Part shown: positions 8,760 through 18,068 of the stretch, piece after piece | Layout: each line of letters begins with the position of its first letter | Numbering within the stretch: position 1 is the stretch's first letter | Notes under the pieces: model-generated | The model's database searches: none | Told to the model about the DNA's origin: nothing | The model's input: only the letters and a program-made list of their open reading frames with translations | Translations under genes and position numbers: made by a program | Source: Wenjunlia vitaminophila DSM 41686 | GTDB taxonomy: Bacteria > Actinomycetota > Actinomycetes > Streptomycetales > Streptomycetaceae | Assembly: GCF_000380165.1 (NCBI RefSeq) | Contig: NZ_KB904669.1 | Location: 124,185-188,184 of the forward strand | Reading direction: 5' to 3' | DNA length: 64,000 nucleotides

Positions 8760-8996
8760 TCAGCGAGCAGTCGAGGTGTAGGGCAGCAGCGCCATCTCCC
8801 GGCTGTTCTTCACGGCCGTTGCGACATCGCGCTGGTGCTGGGTGCAGTTGCCGGTGACCCGGCGGGCACGGATCTTGCCGCGGTCGGAGATGTACTTCCG
8901 CAGCAGGTTCGTGTCCTTGTAGTCGACGTAGGAGATCTTCTCCTTGCAGAACACGCAAACCTTCTTCTTCGGCTTGCGCACAGGCGGCTTCGCCAT
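8760..8996 (-). CDS. rpsR: 30S ribosomal protein S18
   Basis: S18 has 78 residues with a basic N-terminus and the signature [18 protein letters not shown] followed by [12 protein letters not shown]. It contains CVFC near the N-terminus and a further Cys later, so it resembles the cysteine-bearing (C+) form of S18 that can bind zinc; many actinomycetes also keep a cysteine-free copy elsewhere. The ATG at 8996 is preceded by GGGAGAGG. It lies 17 bases upstream of rplI in the same operon. Confidence 0.98.
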   Translation of the reverse strand: MAKPPVRKPKKKVCVFCKEKISYVDYKDTNLLRKYISDRGKIRARRVTGNCTQHQRDVATAVKNSREMALLPYTSTAR

Positions 8997-9077
8997 GGTG
9001 CCTCTCCCAAGAGGTTCAAGAAGTGGGGGTGGGGACCGGGACGCCGCGGGGCGCACCGGTCATCAGCCCCGAGGGGG

Positions 9078-9653
9078 CTAGAAGGGCGGTTCGTCCGAGT
9101 ACCCACCACCGCCACCGCCGGACGGAGCCCCGCCCCAACCGCCGCCCTGGCCGCCGGAGGCCGGAGCCCCCGTCGCCCACGGGTCGTCGCTTGGGGCACC
9201 GCCCGACGGGCCGCCCTGCGGGCCACCGGCCGGGGCGTCGCCCCAGCCACCGCCCGAGGGGCCGCCGCCGTAACCGCCCTGGCCGCCCCGTCCCCCGGTC
9301 TTGGTGACCTTGGCGGTGGCGTACCGCAGCGAGGGGCCGATCTCGTCGACCTCCATCTCCACGACCGTCCGCTTCTCACCGTTGACCTCGTAGGAGCGCT
9401 GCCGCAGCCGCCCCTGGGCGACCACGCGCATCCCACGCTGCAACGACTCCGCTGCGTTCTCCGCTGCCTGCCGCCACAGCGAGCAGCGCATGAACAGCGC
9501 CTCGCCGTCCTTCCACTCGTTCGACTGACGGTCGAAGGTGCGCGGGGTGGACGCGATGGTGAAGCTGGCGACGGCCGCACCGCTTTGCGTGAAGCGCAGC
9601 GCGGGGTCGTCGGTCAGGTTGCCAACGATGGTGATGACGGTCTCGCCTGCCAT
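9078..9653 (-). CDS. ssb: Single-stranded DNA-binding protein
   Basis: SSB has 191 residues. An OB-fold (about 1-115) starts [23 protein letters not shown] and includes the [17 protein letters not shown] segment. A long Gly-rich linker with some Pro, Ala and Asp follows, and the end is the acidic tip DEPPF that binds partner proteins. It protects single strands at forks and repair sites. The ATG is at 9653, with GAGAGGTC upstream. Its place between rpsF and rpsR is the standard bacterial arrangement. Confidence 0.97.
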   Translation of the reverse strand: MAGETVITIVGNLTDDPALRFTQSGAAVASFTIASTPRTFDRQSNEWKDGEALFMRCSLWRQAAENAAESLQRGMRVVAQGRLRQRSYEVNGEKRTVVEMEVDEIGPSLRYATAKVTKTGGRGGQGGYGGGPSGGGWGDAPAGGPQGGPSGGAPSDDPWATGAPASGGQGGGWGGAPSGGGGGGYSDEPPF

Positions 9654-9722
9654 GACGGGTGACCTCTCGGCGGTGTGCTGGCGTTTCGGTGGTGTACCCG
9701 GTGCCGGACTGAGCCCGGGGGC

Positions 9723-10013
9723 TCAGTGCGTCGCCGGGCGGAGGACCTTGGTCCGAAGCACCGACTCGCTCAGGTTGAGCTGGCGGTCGAGCTCCTTGAC
9801 GACCTCGGGCTGTGCGTTGAGGTCGATGACCGAGTAGATGCCCTCGGACTTCTTCTTGATCTCGTAAGCGAGGCGCCGACGGCCCCACGTGTCGACCTTC
9901 TCCACCTTGCCGCCGCCATTGCGGACGACGGCCATGAAGTTCTCGATGAGCGGGGAAACCGCCCGCTCCTCGAGATCCGGGTCGAGGATCAGCATCAGCT
10001 CGTAGTGACGCAT
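9723..10013 (-). CDS. rpsF: 30S ribosomal protein S6
   Basis: S6 has 96 residues and begins [19 protein letters not shown]; the middle reads [18 protein letters not shown], which is characteristic of the family. It pairs with S18 in the small-subunit platform, consistent with being first in the rpsF-ssb-rpsR-rplI operon. The ATG at 10013 has AGGAGG about nine bases upstream. An in-frame upstream extension exists but lacks ribosomal-protein character. Confidence 0.98.
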   Translation of the reverse strand: MRHYELMLILDPDLEERAVSPLIENFMAVVRNGGGKVEKVDTWGRRRLAYEIKKKSEGIYSVIDLNAQPEVVKELDRQLNLSESVLRTKVLRPATH

Positions 10014-10481
10014 GCGTGAACCCACCTCCTCTGGACTCAGCGGCCACGGTCTCTCCGTGGCAGGAGGGTTGTGTTGCGTCGGCAACGGTACTGCGGGCAA
10101 CGATAGTGGGGGCCACTGACAGACCCCCGAGGACCGGTGACAGGCTCCCGCCTGTCCGGGCGGCCCGAAACAGACACCGATGCGGAAGGTACAGCCTACC
10201 GGTACCCGGCCCGGGCCCTGGCACCCGCCCGCACCAGCGCGCTCGCCGGCCGCTCCGGGGCCGACCCCGACCCCGGCCCCGTCCGCGGAAGATCCACGAG
10301 CGCGGGACCCGCGGAACGGGAATCATGGGTCTCCGGAGCCGTCCCCCCGGGCGCCGGGGCCGGGGCCGCACCCACGCGGTGGGCAGGAGTTCCGGTGGGC
10401 AGGGGCTCCAGTGGGTAGGGGAACGGTGACGGCGACGTACGCCGGGGGGGCCAGACCGGAAACCACCAAGTGGAGGTGCCC
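10014..10481. other. Intergenic region upstream of the rpsF operon
   Basis: About 470 bases between the divergent rpsF and the small membrane gene at 10482. It should hold the promoter of the ribosomal operon. Apart from G/C-rich runs near 10200-10420 I see no supportable gene, RNA or clear operator. Confidence 0.5.
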
Positions 10482-10793
10482 ATGGCACACACGATCCGGC
10501 ATCTGTCCGAGCGAACGCTGAACACCGACGGCAGGACGCATCCCAAGGAGAACGCCCTGACCATGGCCACCGCTGTGTTCGGGGTCGTCGCGCTGGTCAC
10601 CGCGTTCTGGCCGGGCCTGCACCTGCTCAGCTCCTGGACGGGCCTGGCGGGGCTGCTCACCGGCGGGGTGTCGCAGATGGTCTCGGCTACCACGGGTGAG
10701 CGATTCGTCACGGTGGTGGGCATGGGCGCGGCCGGGGTGGGCTTCTTCCTCGGCATGGCCCACGGGGGCCTGTTCGGCGGCGTGGTGGGCTGA
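10482..10793 (+). CDS. Small membrane protein of unknown function
   Basis: A protein of 103 residues. A polar N-terminus (MAHTIRHLSERTLNTDG) is followed by two or three hydrophobic segments (ATAVFGVVALVTAFW, a middle GLAGLLTGG stretch and VVGMGAAGVGFFLGMA). The start at 10482 is fixed by GGAGG at 10472-10476. A similar small membrane protein precedes femX in Streptomyces, so the position is conserved as far as I recall, but no function is known to me. It could encode an accessory protein for the adjacent cell-wall enzymes; that is speculation. Confidence 0.7.
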   Translation: MAHTIRHLSERTLNTDGRTHPKENALTMATAVFGVVALVTAFWPGLHLLSSWTGLAGLLTGGVSQMVSATTGERFVTVVGMGAAGVGFFLGMAHGGLFGGVVG

Positions 10794-10923
10794 CCGCGGG
10801 TCGGTCCGGCACCCTCCGGGCGTGGCGGAAGCTCGCCCAGAGGCCCTCCTACCCGGCCGCGGGCGCCACGGGGTCACAGTAGGCTGCGCCTCGACAGCCT
10901 TGCACCCCCGAGGAGCGCCGCGC

Positions 10924-12042
10924 ATGACCCTGAGCCTGAGGACGATCAGCCGCGAGGAGCACCTGGCTTTCATCCAGAGCCTGCCCTCAGCCAGTCACAT
11001 GCAGGTTCCCTCCTGGGCGGACGTCAAGTCGGAGTGGCGCTCCGAGCGTCTGGGCTGGTTCGACACCACCGGACAGCTCGTGGGCACCGCCCTGGTCCTC
11101 TACCGGCAGCTCCCCAAGCTGAAGCGGTACCTGGCGTACATGCCCGAGGGGCCCGTGATCAACTGGTTCGACCCCGATCTTGACCGGTGGATGAAGCCCA
11201 TGCTGGCGCATCTGAAGTCGGCGGGGGCGTTCTCCGTCAAGATGGGCCCGCCCGTGGTGATACGCCGCTGGGAGGCCGCGGCGATCAAGGAGGCCATCGC
11301 CGGCAAGCAGGCCAAGCGCCTGCGGGACGTGCAGGCCACCTTCATCGAGCCGCGGGCCTTCGAGGTCTCCGACCGGCTGCGCCGGATGGGCTGGCAACAG
11401 GGCGAGGACGGCGGCGCCGGCTTCGGGGACGTCCAGCCGCGCTACGTGTTCCAGGTCCCGTTGGCCGGACGCTCCCTGGAGGACGTGCACCGCGGGTTCA
11501 ACCAGCTCTGGCGGCGCAACATCAAGAAGGCCGAGAAGGCCGGCGTCCAGGTGTACCAGGGCGGTTACGACGAGCTGAAGATCTTCCACGAGCTGTACGT
11601 GGTGACCGCCCAGCGGGACGGCTTCCGCCCGCGCCCGCTCAGCTACTTCCAGCAGATGTGGAAGGCGCTGAGCGCGGAGGACCCCAACCGGATGCGGCTG
11701 TACCTCGCGGTGCACGAGGGCGAGGTGCTGGCGGCGACGACCATGCTCGTGGTCGGCGAGCACGTCTGGTACTCCTACGGCGCGTCCGCCAACCACAAGC
11801 GCGAGGTGCGGCCGAGCAACGCCATCCAGTGGCGCATGCTCTGCGACGCCTACCACCTCGGGGCCTCCGTCTACGACCTGCGGGGGATCGGTGACAGCCT
11901 GGACGAGAACGACCACCTCTTCGGTCTCATCCAGTTCAAGCTGGGGACCGGGGGGTACGCCGCCGAGTACATCGGCGAGTGGGACTACCCGCTGAACAAG
12001 CTGCTGCACAAGGCGTTGGACATGTATATGTCCCGCCGCTGA
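10924..12042 (+). CDS. femX: FemX-type peptidoglycan interpeptide-bridge aminoacyltransferase
   Basis: A complete FemAB-family protein of 372 residues with two GNAT-like subdomains, joined by a basic helical stretch (NQLWRRNIKKAEKAG). Such enzymes use aminoacyl-tRNA to add the branching amino acid to the lipid-linked stem peptide on the cytoplasmic side. Its C-terminal third is clearly paralogous to the truncated gene at the left window edge. The ATG at 10924 is preceded by GAGGAG. It lies 146 bases before an alanine-racemase-fold gene, a pairing found in Streptomyces. As it sits with housekeeping genes rather than vanHAX, I take it to be the FemX for normal D-Ala-ended precursors. Confidence 0.9.
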   Translation: MTLSLRTISREEHLAFIQSLPSASHMQVPSWADVKSEWRSERLGWFDTTGQLVGTALVLYRQLPKLKRYLAYMPEGPVINWFDPDLDRWMKPMLAHLKSAGAFSVKMGPPVVIRRWEAAAIKEAIAGKQAKRLRDVQATFIEPRAFEVSDRLRRMGWQQGEDGGAGFGDVQPRYVFQVPLAGRSLEDVHRGFNQLWRRNIKKAEKAGVQVYQGGYDELKIFHELYVVTAQRDGFRPRPLSYFQQMWKALSAEDPNRMRLYLAVHEGEVLAATTMLVVGEHVWYSYGASANHKREVRPSNAIQWRMLCDAYHLGASVYDLRGIGDSLDENDHLFGLIQFKLGTGGYAAEYIGEWDYPLNKLLHKALDMYMSRR

Positions 12043-12057
12043 CGCCGAGCGCCGCCT

Positions 12058-12080
12058 CGCCCCGGGTCCTCCCCGGGGCG
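12058..12080. terminator. Hairpin downstream of femX
   Basis: CGCCCCGGG at 12058-12066 and CCCGGGGCG at 12072-12080 form a perfect nine-base stem with a five-base loop, 15 bases after the femX stop. It may end or attenuate transcription before the next gene. Confidence 0.5.
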
Positions 12081-12188
12081 GGCGTGTTCTCGAAGCGGTC
12101 CCGCGCGGTCCCGCCCCCAGTCACCCCGGTCATCGACCCCCGTCATCGAGCCAGCGAGTCATCGAGCCAGCGAGAGAGGCAAGCACCC

Positions 12189-13223
12189 ATGGCGCTCACG
12201 CTCTATGTGGACACGGAACGGTGGCGTGCCCACATCAAGTCCGTGCTCGGAGCCTTCCCCGGACTCGTCCCCGTCGCCAAGGGGAACGGCTACGGCTTCG
12301 ACAACGTCCGGCTCGCCGAGGAGGTCACCCGCTTCGGGGCCAACCTGCTCGCCGTGGGCACCACCTACGAGGCCGCCAGGGTCAAGGACTACTTCGACGG
12401 CGACCTGCTGGTCCTCACCCCCTACCGGCTGGGTGAGGACCCGGTGCCGCTGCCGGACCGGGTGATCCGCTCGGTGTCGTCGGTGGAGGGGGTGCGCGGC
12501 CTGGTCGGCGCCCGGGTCGTCATCGAGGTGATGAGCTCGATGCGCCGCCACGGCGTGACCGAGGACGACCTCGGCAAGCTGCACAGCGCGATCGAGGGGG
12601 TGCGGCTCGAGGGCTTCGCCATCCACCTGCCGCTGGACCGCACCGACGGCAGCGACGCGGTGGACGAGGTGACCCGGTGGATGGACCTGCTGCGCGGGGC
12701 GCGGCTTCCGCTGCACACCATGTTCGTCAGCCACCTGAAGGAGGAGGAGCTCGGCCGGCTGCAACAGGAGTACCCGCAGACCACCTTCCGGGTCAGGATC
12801 GGCACCCGGCTGTGGCTCGGTGACCACGACGCCACCGAGTACCGGGGGGCGGTCCTGGACGTGACCCGGGTCGCCAAGGGCGACCGCTTCGGTTACCGGC
12901 AGCAGCGGACCTCCTCGGACGGCCACCTGGTGGTCGTCGCCGGGGGGACGTCGCACGGGGTGGGGCTCGAGGCGCCCAAGGCGATGCACGGGGTGATGCC
13001 GCGGGCCAAGGGCGTGGCCCGGGCCGGCCTGGCGTCCGTGAACCGCAACCTCTCGCCGTTCGTGTGGGCGGGCAAGCAGCGCTGGTTCGCCGAACCCCCG
13101 CACATGCAGGTGAGCATCCTGTACCTGCCCGCGGACGTGGCGCCCCCCGCGGTGGGCGACGAACTGGTGGCGCAACTGCGGCACACCACCACGCACTTCG
13201 ACCGGCTGGTGGACCGGCGCTGA
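12189..13223 (+). CDS. Alanine racemase-fold PLP protein
   Basis: A protein of 344 residues with the N-terminal TIM-barrel signature of alanine racemases: the PLP lysine lies in LVPVAKGNGYGFDN (Lys31) and is followed by LLAVGTTYEAARVKDYF. The C-terminal part (RIGTRLWLGDHDATEYRG onward) resembles the beta-domain entry of this fold. It is slightly shorter than a standard Alr (about 370-390) and diverges from it, so the substrate may not be alanine. The ATG at 12189 is supported by GAGAGAGG a few bases upstream; the 16-base word GTCATCGAGCCAGCGA is repeated in tandem just before it. Linkage to femX suggests a role in supplying or editing amino acids for peptidoglycan; that is inference. Confidence 0.75.
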   Translation: MALTLYVDTERWRAHIKSVLGAFPGLVPVAKGNGYGFDNVRLAEEVTRFGANLLAVGTTYEAARVKDYFDGDLLVLTPYRLGEDPVPLPDRVIRSVSSVEGVRGLVGARVVIEVMSSMRRHGVTEDDLGKLHSAIEGVRLEGFAIHLPLDRTDGSDAVDEVTRWMDLLRGARLPLHTMFVSHLKEEELGRLQQEYPQTTFRVRIGTRLWLGDHDATEYRGAVLDVTRVAKGDRFGYRQQRTSSDGHLVVVAGGTSHGVGLEAPKAMHGVMPRAKGVARAGLASVNRNLSPFVWAGKQRWFAEPPHMQVSILYLPADVAPPAVGDELVAQLRHTTTHFDRLVDRR

Positions 13224-13290
13224 CCCCCGCGCCGGCCCCACCCGGAAGAACCCCACAACGCTGACGTCACCGCGCGGCGCCCCGCCGAAG

Positions 13291-13395
13291 CGTCCGGTCC
13301 CGGGGCGTTCAGTCCCGGGGCGTTCAGTCCCGGGGCGTTCAGTCCCGGGGCGTTCAGTCCCGGGGCGTCCGGTCCCGGGGCGTTCAGTCCCGGGG
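13291..13395. repeat. Seven tandem copies of a 15-base unit
   Basis: Seven head-to-tail 15-base units occupy 13291-13395. Five read CGTTCAGTCCCGGGG; the first and sixth read CGTCCGGTCCCGGGG. The last unit (13381-13395) holds the stop codon and final codons of the minus-strand GT87 gene, so the array has grown out of that gene's 3' end into the convergent gap. Each unit contains the palindrome CCCGGG. Confidence 0.9.
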
Positions 13396-14919
13396 CGGAG
13401 CGGACGGGGGAGGCGGCGGGGATGAGGGCGGGGCGGTCGTCCCCCAGTGGACCTGGGGGACGGGGGGGCCGGCCAGCGGCGGCAGGGCGCCCCCGCCCGG
13501 GGAGCGGTCGACGGACCGCAGGGCGAAGGCGTCCGGGGCACCGTCCAGGACCCCACCGGACGGGTCGTCCGAACCGTCGGCCCGGACCGGGTCGCACTCC
13601 GGCACCAGGACGTCCCGGACCACCAGCGCGCAGAACCACAGGGTGCCCAGCAGGTGGACCGCGATGGCCAGGTGGTAGCCGCCCTCGGTGAGCCCGCGGC
13701 CCTTCTCGGAGACCGTGTCCGCCAGGTACATCCACACCCCGAGGAAGTAGGCCGCCTCGGCGACCTGCCAGATCAGGAAGTCACGCCAGCGGGGGCGGGC
13801 GAGAGCGGCCAGCGGGATCAACCACAGCACGTACTGCGGCGAGTACACCTTGTTGGTCAGCGCGAACGCCGCCACCACCAGGAACGCCAGTTGGGCGAAC
13901 CGTGGGCGGCGCGGCGCGTACAGGGCGAGCACCGCGATGCCCGCGCAGGCCAACAGCATCGCGGCGGAGGCGTAGGCGTTGAGGTGGTCCAGGGCCTCGT
14001 GCCGCTGCTGCATCAGGATCAGCCAGAACGTGCCGTAGTCCTCGCCGCGTTCCTGGCTGAAGGTGTAGAACTTCGACCAGCCGTCGGTGGCCGGGATCAT
14101 CACCGGCAGGTTCACCAGGAGCCACGCCGCCACCGCCCCGCCGAACGCGGTCCCGAACGCCCGCAGCCGGTTCGCCCGCAGGCACAGCAGCAGCAGCGGC
14201 CCGAACAGCAGCACCGGGTACAGCTTGGCGGCGGTGGCCAGGCCGAGCAGGACGCCCGCCCAGCCCGGCCGGCTGCGGGACCACAGGCACATGGCGAGCG
14301 CGGTCAGCGCGACCGCGAGCATGTCCCAGTTGATGGTGCCGGTGAGGGCCATCCCGGGAGCCAGGGCCACGAGCAACGCGTCCCAGGGCCTGCGACGGTG
14401 GGTGCGGGCCACCGCGACCACGGCGACCACGGCCAACACCATCAGCAGCGAGGCGTTGACGAACCAGAACATCCGCGCCTCGTCCTGGAGGTCGCCGTCG
14501 TCCGGGGTGAGCCAGGCGGCGAGCTGCATCAGCCCCCCGGTGAGCACCGGGTACTCCAGGTGGTCCATCCCGTTGGACAGCTCGGGGGGGATCTTGTCGA
14601 AGTAGGGGTGGAGCCCGTCGGCGAAACCGCGCCCCTGGTACAGGTGGGGGATGTCGGAATAACAGGCGTGCGTGTACTGCGCGTTGGCCCCGAAGAACCA
14701 GTCACCGTCGTAGCAGGGGTACTTCTGGACCATGCCCAGCGCGAACATCACCACCATGACGACCGCGAGCACCCGCACCGGCGTCCACCAGCTCACGCCG
14801 AGCGCGGCCCGCCGTCCCGGCGGGCCGCCGATGAGCTCGCTGCCACTGGCCGCGACGGCGTCCTCGGTGGTCGGCGACACCAGGAGGTCACCGCTTCGGT
14901 CATCGCGCTGGCTCGTCAT
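13384..14919 (-). CDS. Polytopic membrane glycosyltransferase (GT87/DUF2029-like)
   Basis: An integral membrane protein of 511 residues with about ten to eleven hydrophobic helices and an extracytoplasmic loop (YPCYDGDWFFGANAQYTHACYSDI) after the first helix. Acidic residues at the first loop, the NWDMLAVALTALAM segment, GLATAAKLYPVLL and FALTNKVYSPQYVLWL are typical of GT87-type polyprenyl-phosphate-sugar-dependent glycosyltransferases. These add sugars, often mannose, to lipids, proteins or wall polymers outside the membrane. The C-terminal 70 residues are Pro/Ser-rich and cytoplasmic. The ATG at 14919 is preferred because upstream frame is low-complexity. Its partner PBP gene lies just upstream on the same strand. 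The acceptor is unknown. Confidence 0.75.
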   Translation of the reverse strand: MTSQRDDRSGDLLVSPTTEDAVAASGSELIGGPPGRRAALGVSWWTPVRVLAVVMVVMFALGMVQKYPCYDGDWFFGANAQYTHACYSDIPHLYQGRGFADGLHPYFDKIPPELSNGMDHLEYPVLTGGLMQLAAWLTPDDGDLQDEARMFWFVNASLLMVLAVVAVVAVARTHRRRPWDALLVALAPGMALTGTINWDMLAVALTALAMCLWSRSRPGWAGVLLGLATAAKLYPVLLFGPLLLLCLRANRLRAFGTAFGGAVAAWLLVNLPVMIPATDGWSKFYTFSQERGEDYGTFWLILMQQRHEALDHLNAYASAAMLLACAGIAVLALYAPRRPRFAQLAFLVVAAFALTNKVYSPQYVLWLIPLAALARPRWRDFLIWQVAEAAYFLGVWMYLADTVSEKGRGLTEGGYHLAIAVHLLGTLWFCALVVRDVLVPECDPVRADGSDDPSGGVLDGAPDAFALRSVDRSPGGGALPPLAGPPVPQVHWGTTAPPSSPPPPPSAPPRD

Positions 14920-15106
14920 GCGGCAATCCTGCCCTACCGGCCCGGGCCGCCGCGCCGACGTCCGTGCACCCGTGCACGCGGGCCCACGGGCCAGGGCCGG
15001 GGGCAGACGCCCGAATGCGCGGCACGACAGCGAACGGCCACGGCGAGCCGAGGCTCGCCGTGGCCGCCGGGTGCCCCGAGCCGGGGCCAAGGCCGTTCGA
15101 GGACGG

Positions 15107-17770
15107 CTAGGGGCTGGTGTCCCCCTGGCCGCGGATCCAGCCGATGGTCTCGGAGTCGCTGGGTGACGGGTCGGTGGAGCCTCCGGGACCACCGTTGCCG
15201 TTGCCGTTGGTATTGCCGTTGGTGCTGCCGCTGGTGTCCCCGTCCGGCGGGCAGTTCCAGTCCGTCGGCGAACAGCTCGAGGACGGCGGCGGCGGGGTGC
15301 TCGGCTTGTTCGGCTTGGAGGGCTTGGTGCTCGGCGTGTCCTCGGGGGTGGACTGGCTCTCCTCGGGCTCCGGGTCCTCGGTCTCCTTCACCGGCGGGGC
15401 GGAGGAGGTGACGCCGGCACCGTTGGCCACCTTCTCGTTGAGCGGCCCCGGCTTGTCGAAGTCCTTCTTCGGCTTGCCCTTCAGGGCCGCCTTCATGTAC
15501 TCGGTCCACACCTCGGTGGGGAAGTCACCACCGTGGATGGAGTCGAAACCACCGGTGCCGTTCATCGACAGCAGCTTGGGCTCGCCGGGCTTCTCGCGGT
15601 ACATCGCCACCGCGGTGGACAGCTCGGGGGTGTAGCCGACGAACCACGCCGACTTGTTCTTGTCGGTGGTTCCGGTCTTGCCCGCCGCCGGGCGGCCCAG
15701 CTTCTTGGCCTTGGTGCCGGTGCCGTTCTCCACCACGTTCTGGAGCACGTCGGTGACGGTGTCCGCCACGTCGCTGTCCATCGCCTGGCGGGTCTTCGGC
15801 TTCTCGAAACCGGCCAGTTCCTCGCCGCCCTTGACGACCTTGATCACCGAGTACGGCTCCACCTGCCGGCCGTGGTCGGCGAAGGTGGCGTAGGCGTCGG
15901 CCATGCGGATGGCGCTCGGCGTGGAGGTGCCCAGCGCGAACGAGGCGTTGATCTCGCTCATGCTCTCCTCGGAGATCCCCGAGTCCTCCGCGAGCTTCTT
16001 CACCTTCTCCATGCCGACGTCCATGCCGAGCTGGACGAACGGCGTGTTGATCGAGTGCTGCATGGCTTCGTAGAGGGTGATCGGACCCCAGGGGTAGTCA
16101 CTCTCGTTCTGTTGGTAGAACGGCGTGCCGTCCTTCTTCAGCACCGGCTTGCCGCTCTGGTCGTAGATCTTGATGTTGTCGTTGCCGAGGTACTTGCTCT
16201 GCGGCGACAGCGGCTGGCCGCCGGTCTTGTAGGTGCCCTCTTCCATCGCGGCGGCGAGGACGAACGGCTTCCAGGTGGAGCCGACGGGCACGCCCCGGGT
16301 GTCCGCGTTGTTGGTGAAGTGCTCCTTGTCGTAGCCGGGACCGCCGTAGAGAGCGATGATCCTGCCGTCTCCCGGCACCACGGAGGCGGCGCCGACCTGG
16401 ACGTACTTGTCCTTCTCCCGCTTCTTCGGGTCGAGGTACGTCTTGCTGACCTTGTCCACGGCCTTCTGGAGCTTCGCGACCTTGTCCTTCTCGAACGTGG
16501 TGTAGATGCGGTAACCACCCCGCTCCAGGTCCTTCTTGGTGAGGCCGCTCTTCGCCATCTTCAGCACGTAGTTCTCGGCGGTCTCCATCAGGTAGCCGAC
16601 CTGGCCCGCCTGGCCCTCCGTGGCCTGCTGCTTCTTGGGCTCGGGGAACTTGTAGGAGTCGGCCTCGGCCTGTTCCAGCTTGCCGTTCTTCACCATGAGG
16701 TTGAGGACGTCACGCCACCGACCCGTCACGCGCTTGCGGTTCTGCTCGGGGGTGGCGCTGGCGCCCACGCCGCCGTCCGGGTTGTACAGGTTGGCGTTCT
16801 TCAGCAGAGAGGTGAGGAACGCGCTCTCGTTGGCGTTGAGGTCCTTGGCGTCCTTCTGGTAGTAGGCCTGCGAGGCGGCCTGGATGCCGTAGGCCCCGCG
16901 CCCGTACCAGGCGGTGTTCAGGTACCCCTGGAGGATCTCCTCCTTCTGCTGGGTGGTGCCCACCTTGATGGAGATGAACATCTCCTTGAGCTTGCGGTTG
17001 AGGGTCTGGCTCTGGTCCAGGTACGTGTTCTTCACGTACTGCTGGGTGATGGTCGAGCCACCCTGGGTGTCACCACCGGTGGCCATGTTGAACATGGCAC
17101 GGGCGATGCCCTTGGGATCGACACCGGGATCGTCGTAGAACGAGGCGTTCTCCGCGGAGATCACCGCGTCCTGCATGTGGATGGAGATCTCCTTGAGATC
17201 GACGATCTGCCGGTTGGTCTCCCCCTTGGTGCCCATCACCGTGCCGTCGGCCCAGTAGAAGACGTTGCTCTGCTGGGTGGCCGCGGCCTTGGCCTCGTTC
17301 GGCACGGTCACCAGTGACAGCGCGATCAGGAAGGCACCGACCAGGGAGCCGACGAACGCCAGGGACAACCCGGAGACGAGCTTCCAGGACGGCATCCAGC
17401 GGCGCAGTCCGGTGCGCCCGGTGCGCGGGTAGTCGATAAAGCGGTGGTAACCGGTCTTCCTCGGCGGCGGGCCGCTCCGACCGGTCCGGCCGGGACCGTG
17501 GCCCGGCTGTCCCGGCGCTGCGGCCCTGCGGCGTCCGCCCCGCGACGAGGCGGCCCGCGCAGCCCGACGTGCCTCGGCCCGCCCGCCAGGGGGGCGCCCA
17601 CCCGGTGGGGACTGCGACTGGTGGGAGCCGGCTCCCTGGCCGGCCGGACCGTGGTGGCTGCCGGCCCCATGATCGGGAGCCGCACGCCGACCGGACGGCG
17701 GTTGCCCCCCGTGTCGCGCGGCTCGACCGCCGCTGTTCGAGGCAGGCGGCTTCCGACGGTGCTCGCTCAT
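15107..17770 (-). CDS. Bifunctional penicillin-binding protein (class A, transglycosylase/transpeptidase)
   Basis: A protein of 887 residues. A basic, Gly/Pro-rich cytoplasmic tail (1-125) precedes one membrane helix (LVSGLSLAFVGSLVGAFLIALSLV). The GT51 transglycosylase domain has AVISAENASFYDDPGVDPKG, GGSTITQQYVKNT and the KLKEMF region. The transpeptidase domain carries the active-site Ser in GSTWKPF, the SxN motif in HSINTPF and KTGTTDKN. A Pro/Ser/Thr- and Gly/Asn-rich C-terminal extension follows, including one CSPTDWNC pair of cysteines that could form a disulfide outside the cell. It polymerises and cross-links peptidoglycan. It is encoded divergently from padR across a 666-base gap that contains a perfect PadR-like palindrome. 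Confidence 0.94.
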   Translation of the reverse strand: MSEHRRKPPASNSGGRAARHGGQPPSGRRAAPDHGAGSHHGPAGQGAGSHQSQSPPGGRPPGGRAEARRAARAASSRGGRRRAAAPGQPGHGPGRTGRSGPPPRKTGYHRFIDYPRTGRTGLRRWMPSWKLVSGLSLAFVGSLVGAFLIALSLVTVPNEAKAAATQQSNVFYWADGTVMGTKGETNRQIVDLKEISIHMQDAVISAENASFYDDPGVDPKGIARAMFNMATGGDTQGGSTITQQYVKNTYLDQSQTLNRKLKEMFISIKVGTTQQKEEILQGYLNTAWYGRGAYGIQAASQAYYQKDAKDLNANESAFLTSLLKNANLYNPDGGVGASATPEQNRKRVTGRWRDVLNLMVKNGKLEQAEADSYKFPEPKKQQATEGQAGQVGYLMETAENYVLKMAKSGLTKKDLERGGYRIYTTFEKDKVAKLQKAVDKVSKTYLDPKKREKDKYVQVGAASVVPGDGRIIALYGGPGYDKEHFTNNADTRGVPVGSTWKPFVLAAAMEEGTYKTGGQPLSPQSKYLGNDNIKIYDQSGKPVLKKDGTPFYQQNESDYPWGPITLYEAMQHSINTPFVQLGMDVGMEKVKKLAEDSGISEESMSEINASFALGTSTPSAIRMADAYATFADHGRQVEPYSVIKVVKGGEELAGFEKPKTRQAMDSDVADTVTDVLQNVVENGTGTKAKKLGRPAAGKTGTTDKNKSAWFVGYTPELSTAVAMYREKPGEPKLLSMNGTGGFDSIHGGDFPTEVWTEYMKAALKGKPKKDFDKPGPLNEKVANGAGVTSSAPPVKETEDPEPEESQSTPEDTPSTKPSKPNKPSTPPPPSSSCSPTDWNCPPDGDTSGSTNGNTNGNGNGGPGGSTDPSPSDSETIGWIRGQGDTSP

Positions 17771-18068
17771 GCTCCAGGTACTCCTCGGCCGGGCATCAAC
17801 GCCCGATGGCGGCGGTGGTCTTCCGGGCCCCCCGATGCCCGTTCCCGAGACACGCGAGCCGGCTCACCCGGCAGGGGGCGGTGACGCCACGAAGGGTCCC
17901 ACGGTTCCCAGAGTTCGCGTGTTGCATGGAGCACAGCGTACGCATCTCCAAAACCTGCCAGACCACGGTTTTCCGACCATAGTGGGCAGTTGCCCCCTGG
18001 AGAACTTCCATGTGACGCGGTTCACCGGACTTCCTCTTGCCCCATCCAGATCACCGTTCTATCGTCCT

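Noticed and set aside
12043-12188. Attachment-site-like direct repeat GTCATCGAGCCAGCGA before the racemase-fold gene
   Set aside because: The two copies are adjacent, with no mobile gene or second distant copy seen; a local duplication is simpler.
13291-13395. CRISPR-like array
   Set aside because: Units are 15 bases and directly abutting, with no spacers.
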